A stretch of DNA of 64,000 nucleotides from Sutcliffiella deserti (GTDB lineage: Bacteria; Bacillota; Bacilli; Bacillales; Bacillaceae_I). The stretch spans positions 434,001 to 498,000 of the forward strand of contig NZ_JAIQDB010000001.1 in the NCBI RefSeq assembly GCF_020037475.1. The letters are read 5' to 3'. The notes below the pieces were generated by a model. It did no database searches, was not told where the DNA came from, and saw only the letters and a list, made by a program, of their open reading frames with translations. Both the position numbers and the translations under genes were made by a program. Below are positions 26,915 through 36,121 of the stretch, piece by piece. The stretch's first letter is position 1; every line of letters starts with the position of its first letter.

Positions 26915-27038
26915 GGCTCTTCTCAAGATTTAGAATAACTTCTGAATTTTACAGGTAAAGAGCACAACAGCAACAATTGTAACGAAAGGTACCCTGGTAC
27001 CCTCTTAAGAAAAAGAAACAATTGTTGCGAATTCAGCC
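26915..27038. mobile_element. MITE-like family B element (B7) with 8-bp target duplication
   Basis: 124 bp from GGCTCTTCTCAAGATTTAG to GTTGCGAATTCAGCC, flanked by perfect direct repeats AATAAAAA (26907-26914 and 27039-27046). The inside holds ACAGGTAAAGAGCACAACAG and CAACAATTGTAACG, shared with the other copies. Removing the element and one duplication joins the ctaA stop codon straight to the terminator hairpin at 27042, so the insertion split the gene from its terminator. No protein is encoded. Confidence 0.88.
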
Positions 27039-27041
27039 AAT

Positions 27042-27089
27042 AAAAAAGGCGAGGCCCTCTCCATATCGGAGAGGGCCTCGCCTTTTTTT
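27042..27089 (+). terminator. Original ctaA terminator, now displaced by B7
   Basis: Perfect 21-bp stem from AAAAAAGGCGAGGCCCTCTCC and its complement around ATATC, with a T-run. Useful in either direction. Confidence 0.92.
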
Positions 27090-27100
27090 ATGGGTTCTAT

Positions 27101-27138
27101 AAAAAAACCCGAAAAGACTAATAAGCTTTTCGGGTCTT
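27101..27138 (-). terminator. Terminator of pyc
   Basis: Stem ACCCGAAAAG / CTTTTCGGGT, followed on minus by TTTTTTT. Confidence 0.9.
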
Positions 27139-27152
27139 CTTAAAACTACCTT

Positions 27153-30100
27153 TTAAATCCGATCCACTTCTATTAAAAGATCACCTGTAGCTATCGCCTC
27201 GCCAGCAGTAGCGTAAATGTCTTTTACAGTCCCGCTAAATGGTGCTTGGACTGTTGTCTCCATTTTCATTGCCTCTGTAATCATGAGATGATCGCCTTTA
27301 GAAACTTTTTCTCCTTTTTCTACAAGAAGCTTAATTACCGTTCCAGGCATAGTTGCTCCAATATGTGCAGGATTGCTTGCATCCATCTTCGGCTTTGAGA
27401 TAACATCAGATTTCACACTTTCATCCTTGATGTTAACTTCACGAGGTTGTCCATTTAGTTCAAAATAAACAACTCTTGTACCATCTTTCTGTGGTTGACC
27501 AATCGAGACAAGCTTTACCATTAATGTCTTCCCTTGTTCGATTTCGACTTGAATTTCTTCTCCTAGTCTCATTCCGAAGAAGAAAGTTGGTGTATCGATA
27601 ACTGAAACATTTCCATATGTTTCCTGTTTCTTATGGTAGTCTAAATACACTTTAGGATAGAGAGCATACGCAATCATTTCATGGCTAGTAACTTGTCTGT
27701 TACACGTATCAAATAATTTTTGACGTATTTCTTCAAAATCAACATCATCTAACAGCTCTCCTGGACGGACTGTTATTGGTGTCTTCCCTTTTAATATTAC
27801 TTGTTGTAATCTTTCCGGGAATCCTCCATGAGGTTGACCTAAATAGCCTTCAAATAATTCGATAACTGAATCAGGAAAATCTATACTTTCCCCTTTTTCT
27901 AAAACATCATGTTCAGTAAGGTTATTCTGTACCATAAATAACGCCATATCTCCAACTACTTTTGAAGATGGAGTAACTTTAACAATGTCGCCAAACATAT
28001 CATTAACACGGCGGTACATCTCTTTTACTTCGTCCCAGCGTGCACCAAGACCTACTGCTTTGGCTTGTTGTTGAAGATTGCTATATTGACCGCCTGGCAT
28101 TTCGTGCATGTACACTTCTGAATGCGGACTGTTCATCCCACTTTCAAAGTCACTATAATATTTACGAACATCTTCCCAGTAATGAGAAAGTTCTTCCAAT
28201 GCTTTAACAGGTACATCTGGTCTGCGTTCTGTATCTTCTAGTGCATAATACAGGGAGTTTGCACTTGGCTGAGATGTTAATCCTGCCATCGAGCTTACCG
28301 CAACATCAACAATATCTACACCAGCTTCGATTGCTTTTGCATACATATAGATACCATTTCCACTTGTATCATGTGTATGCAGATGGATAGGTATATTGAT
28401 GGTATCTTTTAGAGTAGATATCAATCGATAGGCAGCTTGTGGTTTTAATAAACCAGCCATATCTTTAATCGCTAATATATGAGCACCGCTATGTTCCAAT
28501 TCTTTAGCCAGGTCCCTGTAATAGTTTAAATCATATTTAGTCCGGGCAGCATCATTAATATCACCCGTATAACAAATCGCAGCTTCCGCTATTTTACCAC
28601 TGTCTCTTACAGCATCAATAGCGAGCGTCATTCCTTTAACCCAGTTTAAGCTGTCGAAAATTCGAAAAACGTCTATTCCAGCCTGTGCTGACTTTTCAAC
28701 AAATTCCTTAATTAAATTATCTGGGTAATTTTTATATCCTACCGTATTGGATGCACGCAAAAGCATTTGAAAAAGGATGTTTGGTGCCTTTTCGCGTAAT
28801 GTTAACAAGCGATCCCACGGGTCTTCACTTAAGAAGCGATAAGCAACATCAAAGGTGGCACCACCCCACATCTCCATTGAAAAGAGATTAGGCAACATTT
28901 TCGCGGTTGGTTCAGTTATTTGCTTAATGTCATGAGTTCGAAGGCGGGTCGCTAAAAGAGATTGATGTGCATCTCGAAAGGTTGTATCCGTTAACAACAC
29001 TTCCTTTTGTTCTTTAATCCACTTAACTAAGCCATCTGGACCACGTTCGTCTAAAATTTGCTTTGTCCCATTTTGAATTGAAAGGCTTTCTGCCATCTTA
29101 GGAATCCTTGGATCTTGGAAAATCGGTTTTTTCCTTTTTTCAACTCCTGGAAAACCGTTTACTGTTACATTTCCAATATAGGTAAGCATTTTTGTTCCAC
29201 GGTCTTTACGCTTTGGAAAAACAAACAACTCAGGAGTACTGTCTATGAATGATGTATCATAATTGCCATTCATGAAATTAGGGTGCCTTACTACATTTTC
29301 TAAAAACGGAATATTAGTTTTTATCCCCCGGATACGAAATTCTTTTAAATTACGTTCCATTTTATTGGCTGCCTTCTCAAAGCTCAAAGCCCATGTAGAA
29401 AGTTTAACCAATAGGGAATCGTAATAAGGAGTTATGACCGCTCCCTGATATCCATTACCTGCATCTAACCGGACACCAAAACCTCCGCCAGAACGATAAG
29501 CCATAATCTTCCCTGTGTCAGGCATAAAGCCATTCAAAGGATCTTCTGTTGTAACACGAGACTGGATGGCAAACCCATGAACATGGATATCTTCTTGTTT
29601 AGGAATCGCCAATTTTTTACTGTGTAAAGCATGTCCTTCTGCTATCATTATTTGTGATTGAACAATATCAATACCTGTAACCATTTCCGTAATGGTATGT
29701 TCCACCTGCACTCGAGGATTTACTTCAATGAAGAAATATTCATCCCCAGAAACAAGGAATTCCACCGTTCCTGCGTTAATATAATCTACATTTTTCATTA
29801 ATTCTACTGCATCATTACAAATGCGATCGCGTAAATCATCAGAAATAGAAACGCTTGGTGCTATTTCTACTACTTTTTGGTGACGACGTTGAATAGAACA
29901 ATCGCGTTCAAATAGGTGCACAATCTCACCGTGCTCATCTCCGAGGATTTGAACTTCAATATGCTTTGGATTTTCAATCAGTTTTTCTATGTATACATCA
30001 TCGTTTCCGAATGCTGCTTTTGCTTCAGACTTTGCCCGGTCAAATGCCTCCCGTAATTCCGATTTGCTACGGACAATTCTCATTCCACGGCCACCACCAC

Positions 30101-30596
30101 CAAGAGCTGCCTTAATCATTAATGGAAAACCATGGATTCCAGCAAAATCCATTACCTCATCTAAAGATTTTACAGGTCCATCTGTACCGGGTATAACTGG
30201 AATATTTGCTAAGTTGGCTTGGGTTCTTGCTTTAACTTTGTCCCCGAACATATCTAAATGCTTTGAATGAGGACCAATGAATTTAATTCCTTCTTCTTCA
30301 CATTTTCTGGCAAAATGAATGTTTTCTGATAAAAACCCATAGCCAGGATGAATTGCATCTACGTCATTAGCTTTAGCAATTTCTATTATTCCTTCAATAT
30401 CCAGGTAGGCATCAATAGGCTTTTTTCCTTCTCCGACTAAATAGGCCTCATCAGCCTTATATCGATGAAAAGAACCAATATCTTCATTTGAATAGATAGC
30501 AACTGTCCGGATATTTAATTCCGTACAAGCTCGAAAAACGCGAATTGCAATTTCGCCACGATTGGCAACTAGTATTTTATTAATTTTTTTCGTCAT
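27153..30596 (-). CDS. pyc: Pyruvate carboxylase
   Basis: 1147 residues, the single-chain form. Domains in order: biotin carboxylase (about 1-450, GGGGRGMRIV ATP loop and EVNPRVQVEHTITE), carboxyltransferase (about 530-800, LLTDTTFRDAHQSLLATR and the metal-binding HLHTHDTSG), the central PC tetramerisation region, and biotin carrier (about 1075-1147, biotinylated lysine in TEAMKMETTV). It makes oxaloacetate from pyruvate, bicarbonate and ATP for the TCA cycle. Start ATG behind GGGGGAG. Neighbour ctaA is conserved; the usual upstream ftsW is absent. Confidence 0.98.
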   Translation of the reverse strand: MTKKINKILVANRGEIAIRVFRACTELNIRTVAIYSNEDIGSFHRYKADEAYLVGEGKKPIDAYLDIEGIIEIAKANDVDAIHPGYGFLSENIHFARKCEEEGIKFIGPHSKHLDMFGDKVKARTQANLANIPVIPGTDGPVKSLDEVMDFAGIHGFPLMIKAALGGGGRGMRIVRSKSELREAFDRAKSEAKAAFGNDDVYIEKLIENPKHIEVQILGDEHGEIVHLFERDCSIQRRHQKVVEIAPSVSISDDLRDRICNDAVELMKNVDYINAGTVEFLVSGDEYFFIEVNPRVQVEHTITEMVTGIDIVQSQIMIAEGHALHSKKLAIPKQEDIHVHGFAIQSRVTTEDPLNGFMPDTGKIMAYRSGGGFGVRLDAGNGYQGAVITPYYDSLLVKLSTWALSFEKAANKMERNLKEFRIRGIKTNIPFLENVVRHPNFMNGNYDTSFIDSTPELFVFPKRKDRGTKMLTYIGNVTVNGFPGVEKRKKPIFQDPRIPKMAESLSIQNGTKQILDERGPDGLVKWIKEQKEVLLTDTTFRDAHQSLLATRLRTHDIKQITEPTAKMLPNLFSMEMWGGATFDVAYRFLSEDPWDRLLTLREKAPNILFQMLLRASNTVGYKNYPDNLIKEFVEKSAQAGIDVFRIFDSLNWVKGMTLAIDAVRDSGKIAEAAICYTGDINDAARTKYDLNYYRDLAKELEHSGAHILAIKDMAGLLKPQAAYRLISTLKDTINIPIHLHTHDTSGNGIYMYAKAIEAGVDIVDVAVSSMAGLTSQPSANSLYYALEDTERRPDVPVKALEELSHYWEDVRKYYSDFESGMNSPHSEVYMHEMPGGQYSNLQQQAKAVGLGARWDEVKEMYRRVNDMFGDIVKVTPSSKVVGDMALFMVQNNLTEHDVLEKGESIDFPDSVIELFEGYLGQPHGGFPERLQQVILKGKTPITVRPGELLDDVDFEEIRQKLFDTCNRQVTSHEMIAYALYPKVYLDYHKKQETYGNVSVIDTPTFFFGMRLGEEIQVEIEQGKTLMVKLVSIGQPQKDGTRVVYFELNGQPREVNIKDESVKSDVISKPKMDASNPAHIGATMPGTVIKLLVEKGEKVSKGDHLMITEAMKMETTVQAPFSGTVKDIYATAGEAIATGDLLIEVDRI

Positions 30597-30780
30597 TTTG
30601 TCTCCCCCTAGTAGCTACTTCTCTCCGGAAATGTTTTGTGAATTTTTTAATTATACTTACAATTATACATTATTCTCTATCATTTTTCCTCCTTTTTTAT
30701 AGAGTTGCACAAAAGTGTAAAAAATTGTATATTTTTAAACCCTTTAATTTAAGTGGACTAGCAACTTCAGCTTAATATTA

Positions 30781-30943
30781 GGTCGTTTTCGTAGCTATTG
30801 GTGCTTTTACGTAAGTTGGAACAACCGGTCACTAGTTGTTGCTGATGTGCTCTTTCCCTGTTGACTTGTGAGTTACCGATTGTAAAGAATCCAAATGCGA
30901 GCTCTTTTTGAGGCTTAGAGCAACAATTTTTCCGAAAAAAGCC
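30781..30943. mobile_element. MITE-like family B element (B1)
   Basis: 163 bp. The left end GGTCGTTTTCGTAGCTATTG and the reverse complement of the right end GGCTTTTTTCGGAAAAATTG are related 24-bp inverted repeats. Flanks TAATATTA (30773-30780) and TAATAAAA (30944-30951) look like a decayed 8-bp target duplication. It shares CTTTTACGTAAGTTGG and GTTGCTGATGTGCTCTTTCC with the other copies. It occupies the ylaN-pyc gap. Confidence 0.85.
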
Positions 30944-30946
30944 TAA

Positions 30947-30987
30947 TAAAAACGCTCAATCAACCACCGTAGTAGTCGATTGAGCAT
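30947..30987 (-). terminator. Terminator of ylaN
   Basis: Stem GCTCAATC / GATTGAGC extended by weaker pairs (30954-30985), followed on minus by GTTTTTATTA. The T-run overlaps the right flank of element B1. Confidence 0.8.
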
Positions 30988-31002
30988 TAAAATTTGATTT
31001 AA

Positions 31003-31281
31003 TTACTTTTCCCATGCTTCATGCAAAGCCGACAATTCTCTTTCAAGCTTGGCTAGTATTTCCTTGCCTTCTTTTTCAGAAATTAAACCTAATCGAACCG
31101 CAAAATCCATTTCCCTGGACAAGCCAAACATTTGGGTGTCCAAGACTTCTTCATATAGTGGACATTGAGGCATTGTCAAGTTATCCATCTGAACTTGAAT
31201 AAGCTTCAAAATTTTATCTGAATCTGCTTTTAAAAGCGAAATAGCTTTATCACGATGATCGACCACGATATCTGATGCCAA
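31003..31281 (-). CDS. ylaN: YlaN family protein (DUF1507)
   Basis: 92 residues, starting at TTG 31279-31281 behind [57 protein letters not shown] is a near-invariant YlaN block. B. subtilis and S. aureus YlaN is a small helical protein, essential under ordinary conditions, linked to iron homeostasis and Fur. Upstream is glsA, as in B. subtilis. Downstream ftsW would be expected but is missing. Confidence 0.95.
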   Translation of the reverse strand: MASDIVVDHRDKAISLLKADSDKILKLIQVQMDNLTMPQCPLYEEVLDTQMFGLSREMDFAVRLGLISEKEGKEILAKLERELSALHEAWEK

Positions 31282-31406
31282 TATCGACCCCTCCGTTTAC
31301 GAACAAATACCTATCCTATTATTAAATAGTATCGTTCTTTGGGCTAAAATGCAAGGATGAAAAGCTCAGGTTCCTTTCTAATCATTATAAATTTGTCAAT
31401 TTGTTT

Positions 31407-32336
31407 TTAAAACATGCTTAAATCGTACTTTTCTTGCAAAAGTTCTAATAATTTCATTCCAGTATGACTATTTCCAATGTCATTCAATGGAGGGCCAAAG
31501 ATGCCAATACCGAACCTTCCTGGTACGCTACACATGATTCCACCGGAGACACCACTCTTTGCAGGTATTCCAATTTTTATAGCAAATTCTCCAGAAGCAT
31601 TGTACATTCCGCAAGTTACCATGAAAGTTTTACAAATTCTCGCAACTTCTTTTGGCATGACTCTCTCACCCGTTACAGGATTAACGCCATTCATGGCAAA
31701 TACCGCTCCTACATTTGCTAAATGTAGACTGTTCATACTGATGGCACAATGCTTTGTATAAACTTCCATTATCTCCTCAACGTTCCCATGTATTACGCCG
31801 CCCCCCTTCATATAATAACAAAGCGAACGGTTCAAAAAGGAAGTCGTAAATTCAGATATTGCCACATCGTTACAGTATGTAATATCAGGATCATTGCAAA
31901 GCTTTCTTACAAACTTTAATATGTATTCTACTTTTTCCTCTGCATTTTTCCCCTTTATCATAGAAGTTACTGCTAGTGCACCAGCATTTATCATGGGATT
32001 TAATGGTTTAGCCTGAGAGGAAGTTTCAAGCTTTACAATGGAATTAAAAGGATCTCCGGTCGGTTCCATACCTACCTTATGAAAAACGTGATCCACTCCA
32101 TAGTCCATAAGAACTATTGCCAGTGTAATAATCTTGGATATACTTTGAAGGCTAAAAGATTGATTAATATCTCCAGCTGAAACGCATTTACCATTTGGAT
32201 AGGTGATTGCACAAGATAAAACTTCAGGGTTTTGTTTTTGCAGGGCTGGAATATAGTTTGCTACTTTTCCTTCATATGCTATTTTTCTTGCTTCATCCAC
32301 AAGTTCTTGCAGTTCATCTTCTCTTTGGCAAGCCAT
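31407..32336 (-). CDS. glsA: Glutaminase
   Basis: 309 residues of the beta-lactamase-like glutaminase family. The catalytic Ser-x-x-Lys is in FSLQSISKII (about residues 62-71), with KPLNPMINAGAL, the tyrosine region of ITYCND and SGVSGGIMCSVPG. It hydrolyses glutamine to glutamate and ammonia in the cytoplasm. The position between ylaL and ylaN corresponds to B. subtilis YlaM/GlsA2. Start ATG behind GGAGTGGAG. Confidence 0.95.
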   Translation of the reverse strand: MACQREDELQELVDEARKIAYEGKVANYIPALQKQNPEVLSCAITYPNGKCVSAGDINQSFSLQSISKIITLAIVLMDYGVDHVFHKVGMEPTGDPFNSIVKLETSSQAKPLNPMINAGALAVTSMIKGKNAEEKVEYILKFVRKLCNDPDITYCNDVAISEFTTSFLNRSLCYYMKGGGVIHGNVEEIMEVYTKHCAISMNSLHLANVGAVFAMNGVNPVTGERVMPKEVARICKTFMVTCGMYNASGEFAIKIGIPAKSGVSGGIMCSVPGRFGIGIFGPPLNDIGNSHTGMKLLELLQEKYDLSMF

Positions 32337-32486
32337 TTACTCCACTCCTTCCTTGTACTATTTTGCCCATTAGATTCCCTGATATGTGATAGAAGAAACA
32401 TTTCATTACATAACATGACAAATACTTTTGCAAGCTTTATAATGACAAGAGATATGATGAAAAAGATTATTTTTAGGGGGAACATC

Positions 32487-32987
32487 ATGGAGACAATCAT
32501 AAGAATAGAAGGAAAGGTTAAATACCAAATAACAATGGATCCCGGTGTATGGATATTTGATGATCGTCGCGTGGATTTGGATACATATTTCGAACAAGAG
32601 CATATACAAGAAATCAATGAACTAGAAGAGTATACCAAAGCGGCCTCTAAAAATTGGGAACGCGAAATTAGAGAAGGAGCTATACAGCCACCAACTTTAA
32701 AAACTGAACGAAAATACGAGAAAGAGAAACTGCTAACTGGTTCTTTCGGAATCAAATTTGCCCCTTTCTTAAAAAATGCTGAACCATCTCCAGATGCAAA
32801 AACCGTCACTTTTCTATCAGACGAGCAGGAACTGGAAGTAGATTTAAAAAAGGCGCAAGAAGTCATTTTTGCATTTTCTAATAAAGGCAAACCTTTAAGA
32901 GAGAGTGGCCCTGTCCATGTTTACTATGGTGACGGATCCAATAAGGCAGACCCTCTTCAAAGTGTATACCGCATTATTGTCAAGTAA
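32487..32987 (+). CDS. ylaL: YlaL-like protein
   Basis: 166 residues from ATG 32487 behind AGGGGGAAC; the open frame continues far upstream without a start signal. METIIRIEGKVKYQITMDPGVWIFDDRRVDLDTYF and GSFGIKFAPFLKNAEPSPDAKTVTF with DGSNKADPLQSVYRIIVK are conserved features of the Bacillus YlaL family as I know it. It is a soluble protein without a known function. The place between glsA and the phoH-like gene supports the name. Monocistronic with its own terminator. Confidence 0.82.
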   Translation: METIIRIEGKVKYQITMDPGVWIFDDRRVDLDTYFEQEHIQEINELEEYTKAASKNWEREIREGAIQPPTLKTERKYEKEKLLTGSFGIKFAPFLKNAEPSPDAKTVTFLSDEQELEVDLKKAQEVIFAFSNKGKPLRESGPVHVYYGDGSNKADPLQSVYRIIVK

Positions 32988-33013
32988 CACCACAAGTCTA
33001 CTGAATGCCGCGT

Positions 33014-33050
33014 GAGGGTCTGAGAATTGTTTTCTCAGGCCCTTTTTGTG
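33014..33050 (+). terminator. Terminator of ylaL
   Basis: Stem GAGGGTCTGAGAA / TTCTCAGGCCCTTT with a short TTGT loop, then a T-run on plus. Confidence 0.85.
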
Positions 33051-33080
33051 CAGCTTTAGGTGAATAACAAGCCCCTCCTC

Positions 33081-34412
33081 CTATAATAAATCTGCAGCCA
33101 GCTTAGCGAGCATCGATCTTTCGCCCTTCACTAACTTAACATGCCCTGCTGCTTTTTGATCTTTAAAGCGTTCCACTACATAGGTTAAGCCGTTATTATA
33201 TTCATCTAAATACGGGTGATCTATCTGTTCAGGATCCCCCATCAACACTATCTTGCTTCGTTCGCCAACCCTTGTAAGTATTGTTTTCACCTCGTGTTTC
33301 GTTAAATTCTGTGCTTCATCAATGATAATAAACTGGTCTGGTATACTTCTCCCTCTAATATAAGTTAATGCCTCGACTTCAATTGAACCCATTCCAGCTA
33401 AGATTGCATCAAGTTCTCCGGGCTTTTTTGTATTAAATAAGTACTCTAAATTATCATAGATAGGCTGCATCCAAGGTCGCAGTTTTTCTTGTTTTTCTCC
33501 TGGTAAAAAACCAATATCTTTACCCACGGGCACAATTGGTCTTGCAACTAACAATTTTTTGTATCTATTTAAATCTTCGGTTTGCATTAGTCCCGCAGCA
33601 AGAGCCATCAAGGTCTTTCCTGTACCCGCTTTCCCGGTAAGCGTAACTAATGGAATATCTGTTCGAAGCAGCAATTCAAATGCCATCGTTTGCTGGACAT
33701 TTCTCGGACGAATCCCCCATATATGATCTTGCGTATCAAATATTAATTTTTTTACCTTTTTTCCTGTTGAGTCGACTAAACCTACGGCAGAAGAAGAACC
33801 ACCCAAAGCATCCTTCATAAGAATAAATTGATTAGCATAAAACGGGTGATTTGCCAGGTCTGACACATTTATCTCACCTTTATCATAGAAAAGGTCCAAA
33901 CTTTCTTTCTGAACGTATATTTCCAAAAACCCTTTATAAATATGATCCACATCAACCACTCTATCATTGAGAAAATCCTCGGAAACTAAGCCGATAGCAT
34001 CTGCCTTCACGCGCACAAGTGCATCTTTACTTACAAGAATAACCTGCCTGCCGTTTTCTTTCGTTTGTTCTTCTAATGACAAATTTTTTGCCACCGCAAG
34101 AATCCGGTTATCGTTCGTTTTTTCTACAAAAATTTCTTGTAATTGATGAAAGCTTCGATGATTTAATTCTATTCTTAATGCTCCACCATTGTGTAATGGT
34201 ATTTTTTCGTGAAGTTTTCCTGTTTGACGAAGTGAATCAATTATCTTAGAAACTTGTCTAGCATTCCTGCCAATTTCGTCCATGTATCTTTTCTTTGAAT
34301 CCACTTCTTCTAATACAACTGCAGGAATCACTACTTCATTATCTGAAAAGGAATAAATGGAGTTTGGATCCTGTAATAAAACGTTGGTATCTAAAACATA
34401 AATTTTACTCAA
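33081..34412 (-). CDS. ylaK: PIN domain and PhoH-type ATPase (YlaK)
   Basis: 443 residues. Start is TTG 34410-34412, about seven bases after GGAGG, giving MSKIYVLDTNVLLQDPNSIYSF. N-terminal PIN domain (about 1-150, acidic residues in VLDTNVL and EEVDSKKR), then a PhoH ATPase domain (about 230-443) with Walker A TGKAGTGKTLMALAAG and Walker B IIIDEAQNLT. PhoH2-type proteins are reported as RNA helicases with an RNase PIN domain. It is read alone, divergent from ylaJ. Confidence 0.94.
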   Translation of the reverse strand: MSKIYVLDTNVLLQDPNSIYSFSDNEVVIPAVVLEEVDSKKRYMDEIGRNARQVSKIIDSLRQTGKLHEKIPLHNGGALRIELNHRSFHQLQEIFVEKTNDNRILAVAKNLSLEEQTKENGRQVILVSKDALVRVKADAIGLVSEDFLNDRVVDVDHIYKGFLEIYVQKESLDLFYDKGEINVSDLANHPFYANQFILMKDALGGSSSAVGLVDSTGKKVKKLIFDTQDHIWGIRPRNVQQTMAFELLLRTDIPLVTLTGKAGTGKTLMALAAGLMQTEDLNRYKKLLVARPIVPVGKDIGFLPGEKQEKLRPWMQPIYDNLEYLFNTKKPGELDAILAGMGSIEVEALTYIRGRSIPDQFIIIDEAQNLTKHEVKTILTRVGERSKIVLMGDPEQIDHPYLDEYNNGLTYVVERFKDQKAAGHVKLVKGERSMLAKLAADLL

Positions 34413-34637
34413 CCTGCCGCCTCCTACTCCTGGCTGTATTCTTTTTCTTACTGGAGTCAATCAAGGCATCCTCCTCTAATTTAACCAAATGGTCGATTTT
34501 TTAAAATTACTTGACCTTTAAAAAGGACGGACCGTTGATAAAATATATGTCCAAATGAATAAAGATAGAAGAACAAATGAACAATAAAATCAAGCCATAA
34601 GAAAATAGGACAAAGTTCGGGAAGGGAGTATAGTCTA

Positions 34638-35246
34638 ATGAAAAATCTATCTTTCATGCTTTTGATTGTGATTTTAGCAATTTCAGGTTGTAACAATGGA
34701 CCGCGTAACATTTCTAGAGAAAACGAAAACTCGCAGGTTATTCATGTTAAGGATTCTGCGGATGTTCAAGTGGACAGAAAGACTGGACAAGAAATATCTG
34801 CTCATTTAGTTGAAATCGCTTCTAGAACACCAAATGTAAATGATGCAACAGCAGTAGTACTTGGCCATTATGCAGTAGTAGGAATTGACGTTAACTCGGA
34901 TCTAGATCGCTCCAAAGTTAGTACCATTAAATATTCTGTAGCAGAGAGTTTAAAAAGTGATCCATACGGGGCAACGGCAGTCGTTGTTGCAGATGCAGAT
35001 TCCTTTGTACGTCTTCAGGAAATGGGAAGAGATATTCAAAGAGGAAGACCTTTGACTGGTGTGATGGAAGAGCTTGCAGAAATAGTTGGCCGGGTGATGC
35101 CTGAGGTACCGATGGACTTAAGAGAACCTACAGCACCAAATCCTACAGAACAGAATAATTCACAGCTATCTGATGATTCAGAAAGAGAATTAGAAGAAGA
35201 ACAACAAAAACAATCTAATGGCCATAAAAATGAGAAAAGCAATTAA
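34638..35246 (+). CDS. ylaJ: YhcN/YlaJ family sporulation lipoprotein
   Basis: 202 residues from ATG behind GGGAAGGGAG. Signal peptide with lipobox LAISGCNN (cysteine about residue 18). HLVEIASRTPNVNDATAVVLGHYAVVGIDVNSDLDRSKV is the YhcN/YlaJ domain; the C-terminus is low-complexity and rich in Glu and Gln. B. subtilis YlaJ and YhcN are spore inner membrane-linked lipoproteins connected with germination. A strong terminator follows directly. Confidence 0.93.
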   Translation: MKNLSFMLLIVILAISGCNNGPRNISRENENSQVIHVKDSADVQVDRKTGQEISAHLVEIASRTPNVNDATAVVLGHYAVVGIDVNSDLDRSKVSTIKYSVAESLKSDPYGATAVVVADADSFVRLQEMGRDIQRGRPLTGVMEELAEIVGRVMPEVPMDLREPTAPNPTEQNNSQLSDDSERELEEEQQKQSNGHKNEKSN

Positions 35247-35247
35247 A

Positions 35248-35297
35248 AAGCGCCAAGGAAGTCTGTGGGGACTCTTCCCACTGATTTCTTGGCACTT
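35248..35297. terminator. Terminator between convergent ylaJ and pyridoxamine-oxidase-like gene
   Basis: Outer stem CGCCAAGGAA / TTTCTTGGCA with an inner GTGGG / CCCAC stem. Moderate T content on both flanks. Confidence 0.8.
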
Positions 35298-35302
35298 CTT
35301 AA

Positions 35303-35758
35303 TTAATAGCCTTTTAAAACTTCCATCACTTGTTTATCCAACTTTGCTGCGGCTGCTTTGTCATACGTTTTTTCAAAAAGAGGCACAGCGCTTATTTTGG
35401 CACCATAAAACATTACATCACGCACTTCTTTTATCTCTAATTTAATTAAAGCCAGTTTTAATGGCAAACCTTCTATCTCTCTTTCCATTATAGACGCTTG
35501 AGTGTGAATGGAGAAAACAGATTCATTGGCATACAGGGTCACTACGACATTGCTATTTGCTTCAATATTTTTGACAATACGTGACTTATTATTTACAGCA
35601 ACCAAAATGTGTGTTTCGTCTGGAGCATAAAGCCAAGAAACAGCACTCACATTCGGACCGCCATCTTCATAATCGACTGTGCTTATCGTTACTAACCGCT
35701 CCTCTTGCAAAGCTTCAAGCAAAGAATCAACAAGAACTGATTCCACCAGATTAGGCAT
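35303..35758 (-). CDS. Pyridoxamine 5'-phosphate oxidase family protein
   Basis: 151 residues from ATG behind AGGGGGAG. RLVTISTVDYEDGGPNVSAVSWLYAPDETHILVAVNNKSRIVKNIEANSNVVVTLYA is the split-barrel FMN-binding fold of the family. Members are flavin or F420-linked oxidoreductases or haem-binding proteins; nothing in the sequence fixes the substrate. Convergent with ylaJ and divergent from ylaI. Confidence 0.88.
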   Translation of the reverse strand: MPNLVESVLVDSLLEALQEERLVTISTVDYEDGGPNVSAVSWLYAPDETHILVAVNNKSRIVKNIEANSNVVVTLYANESVFSIHTQASIMEREIEGLPLKLALIKLEIKEVRDVMFYGAKISAVPLFEKTYDKAAAAKLDKQVMEVLKGY

Positions 35759-35918
35759 CGTTCTCCCCCTTTCCTTTTATTTTTCTCCTATCATACCATA
35801 TCAGCAAATTTTTAAAACTTACAAACTGTATTCGAACGTAGTTTCCTCCTTTTATTTTATTTTGTTCGGACAGGTTTATGCTATACTATACCTAAAGATT
35901 GAGTAGATGAGGTGCCCT

Positions 35919-36119
35919 ATGAGAGTTAAATGTGTTATTTGCGATAAAATTGAAAGTATAAATGATGAAACATTAATAGCAAAAAGACTACGGAATCGAC
36001 CTATCCATACTTACATGTGTAACGAATGCAGTGAACGAATTGAAATGAGAACCAATCAAAGAAAAGCCACAGGAAACTTTCGACTTTTTGAACAGAAACA
36101 AAAACAGGAAGAGTGGTAA
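35919..36119 (+). CDS. ylaI: YlaI family zinc-ribbon protein (DUF2197)
   Basis: 66 residues from ATG 35919 behind GAGGTG; an ATG four codons upstream overlaps that site. MRVKCVICDKIESINDETLIAKRLRNRPIHTYMCNECSERI contains two CxxC pairs (CVIC, CNEC) that should bind zinc. The family is conserved in Bacillus, with unknown function. Its 3' end overlaps the start region of the following membrane protein gene. Confidence 0.93.
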   Translation: MRVKCVICDKIESINDETLIAKRLRNRPIHTYMCNECSERIEMRTNQRKATGNFRLFEQKQKQEEW

Positions 36120-36121
36120 TA

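Noticed and set aside
32279-32890. 203-codon minus-strand frame opposite ylaL
   Set aside because: Antisense to ylaL, serine-rich composition and no ribosome site. The plus-strand reading has conserved features.
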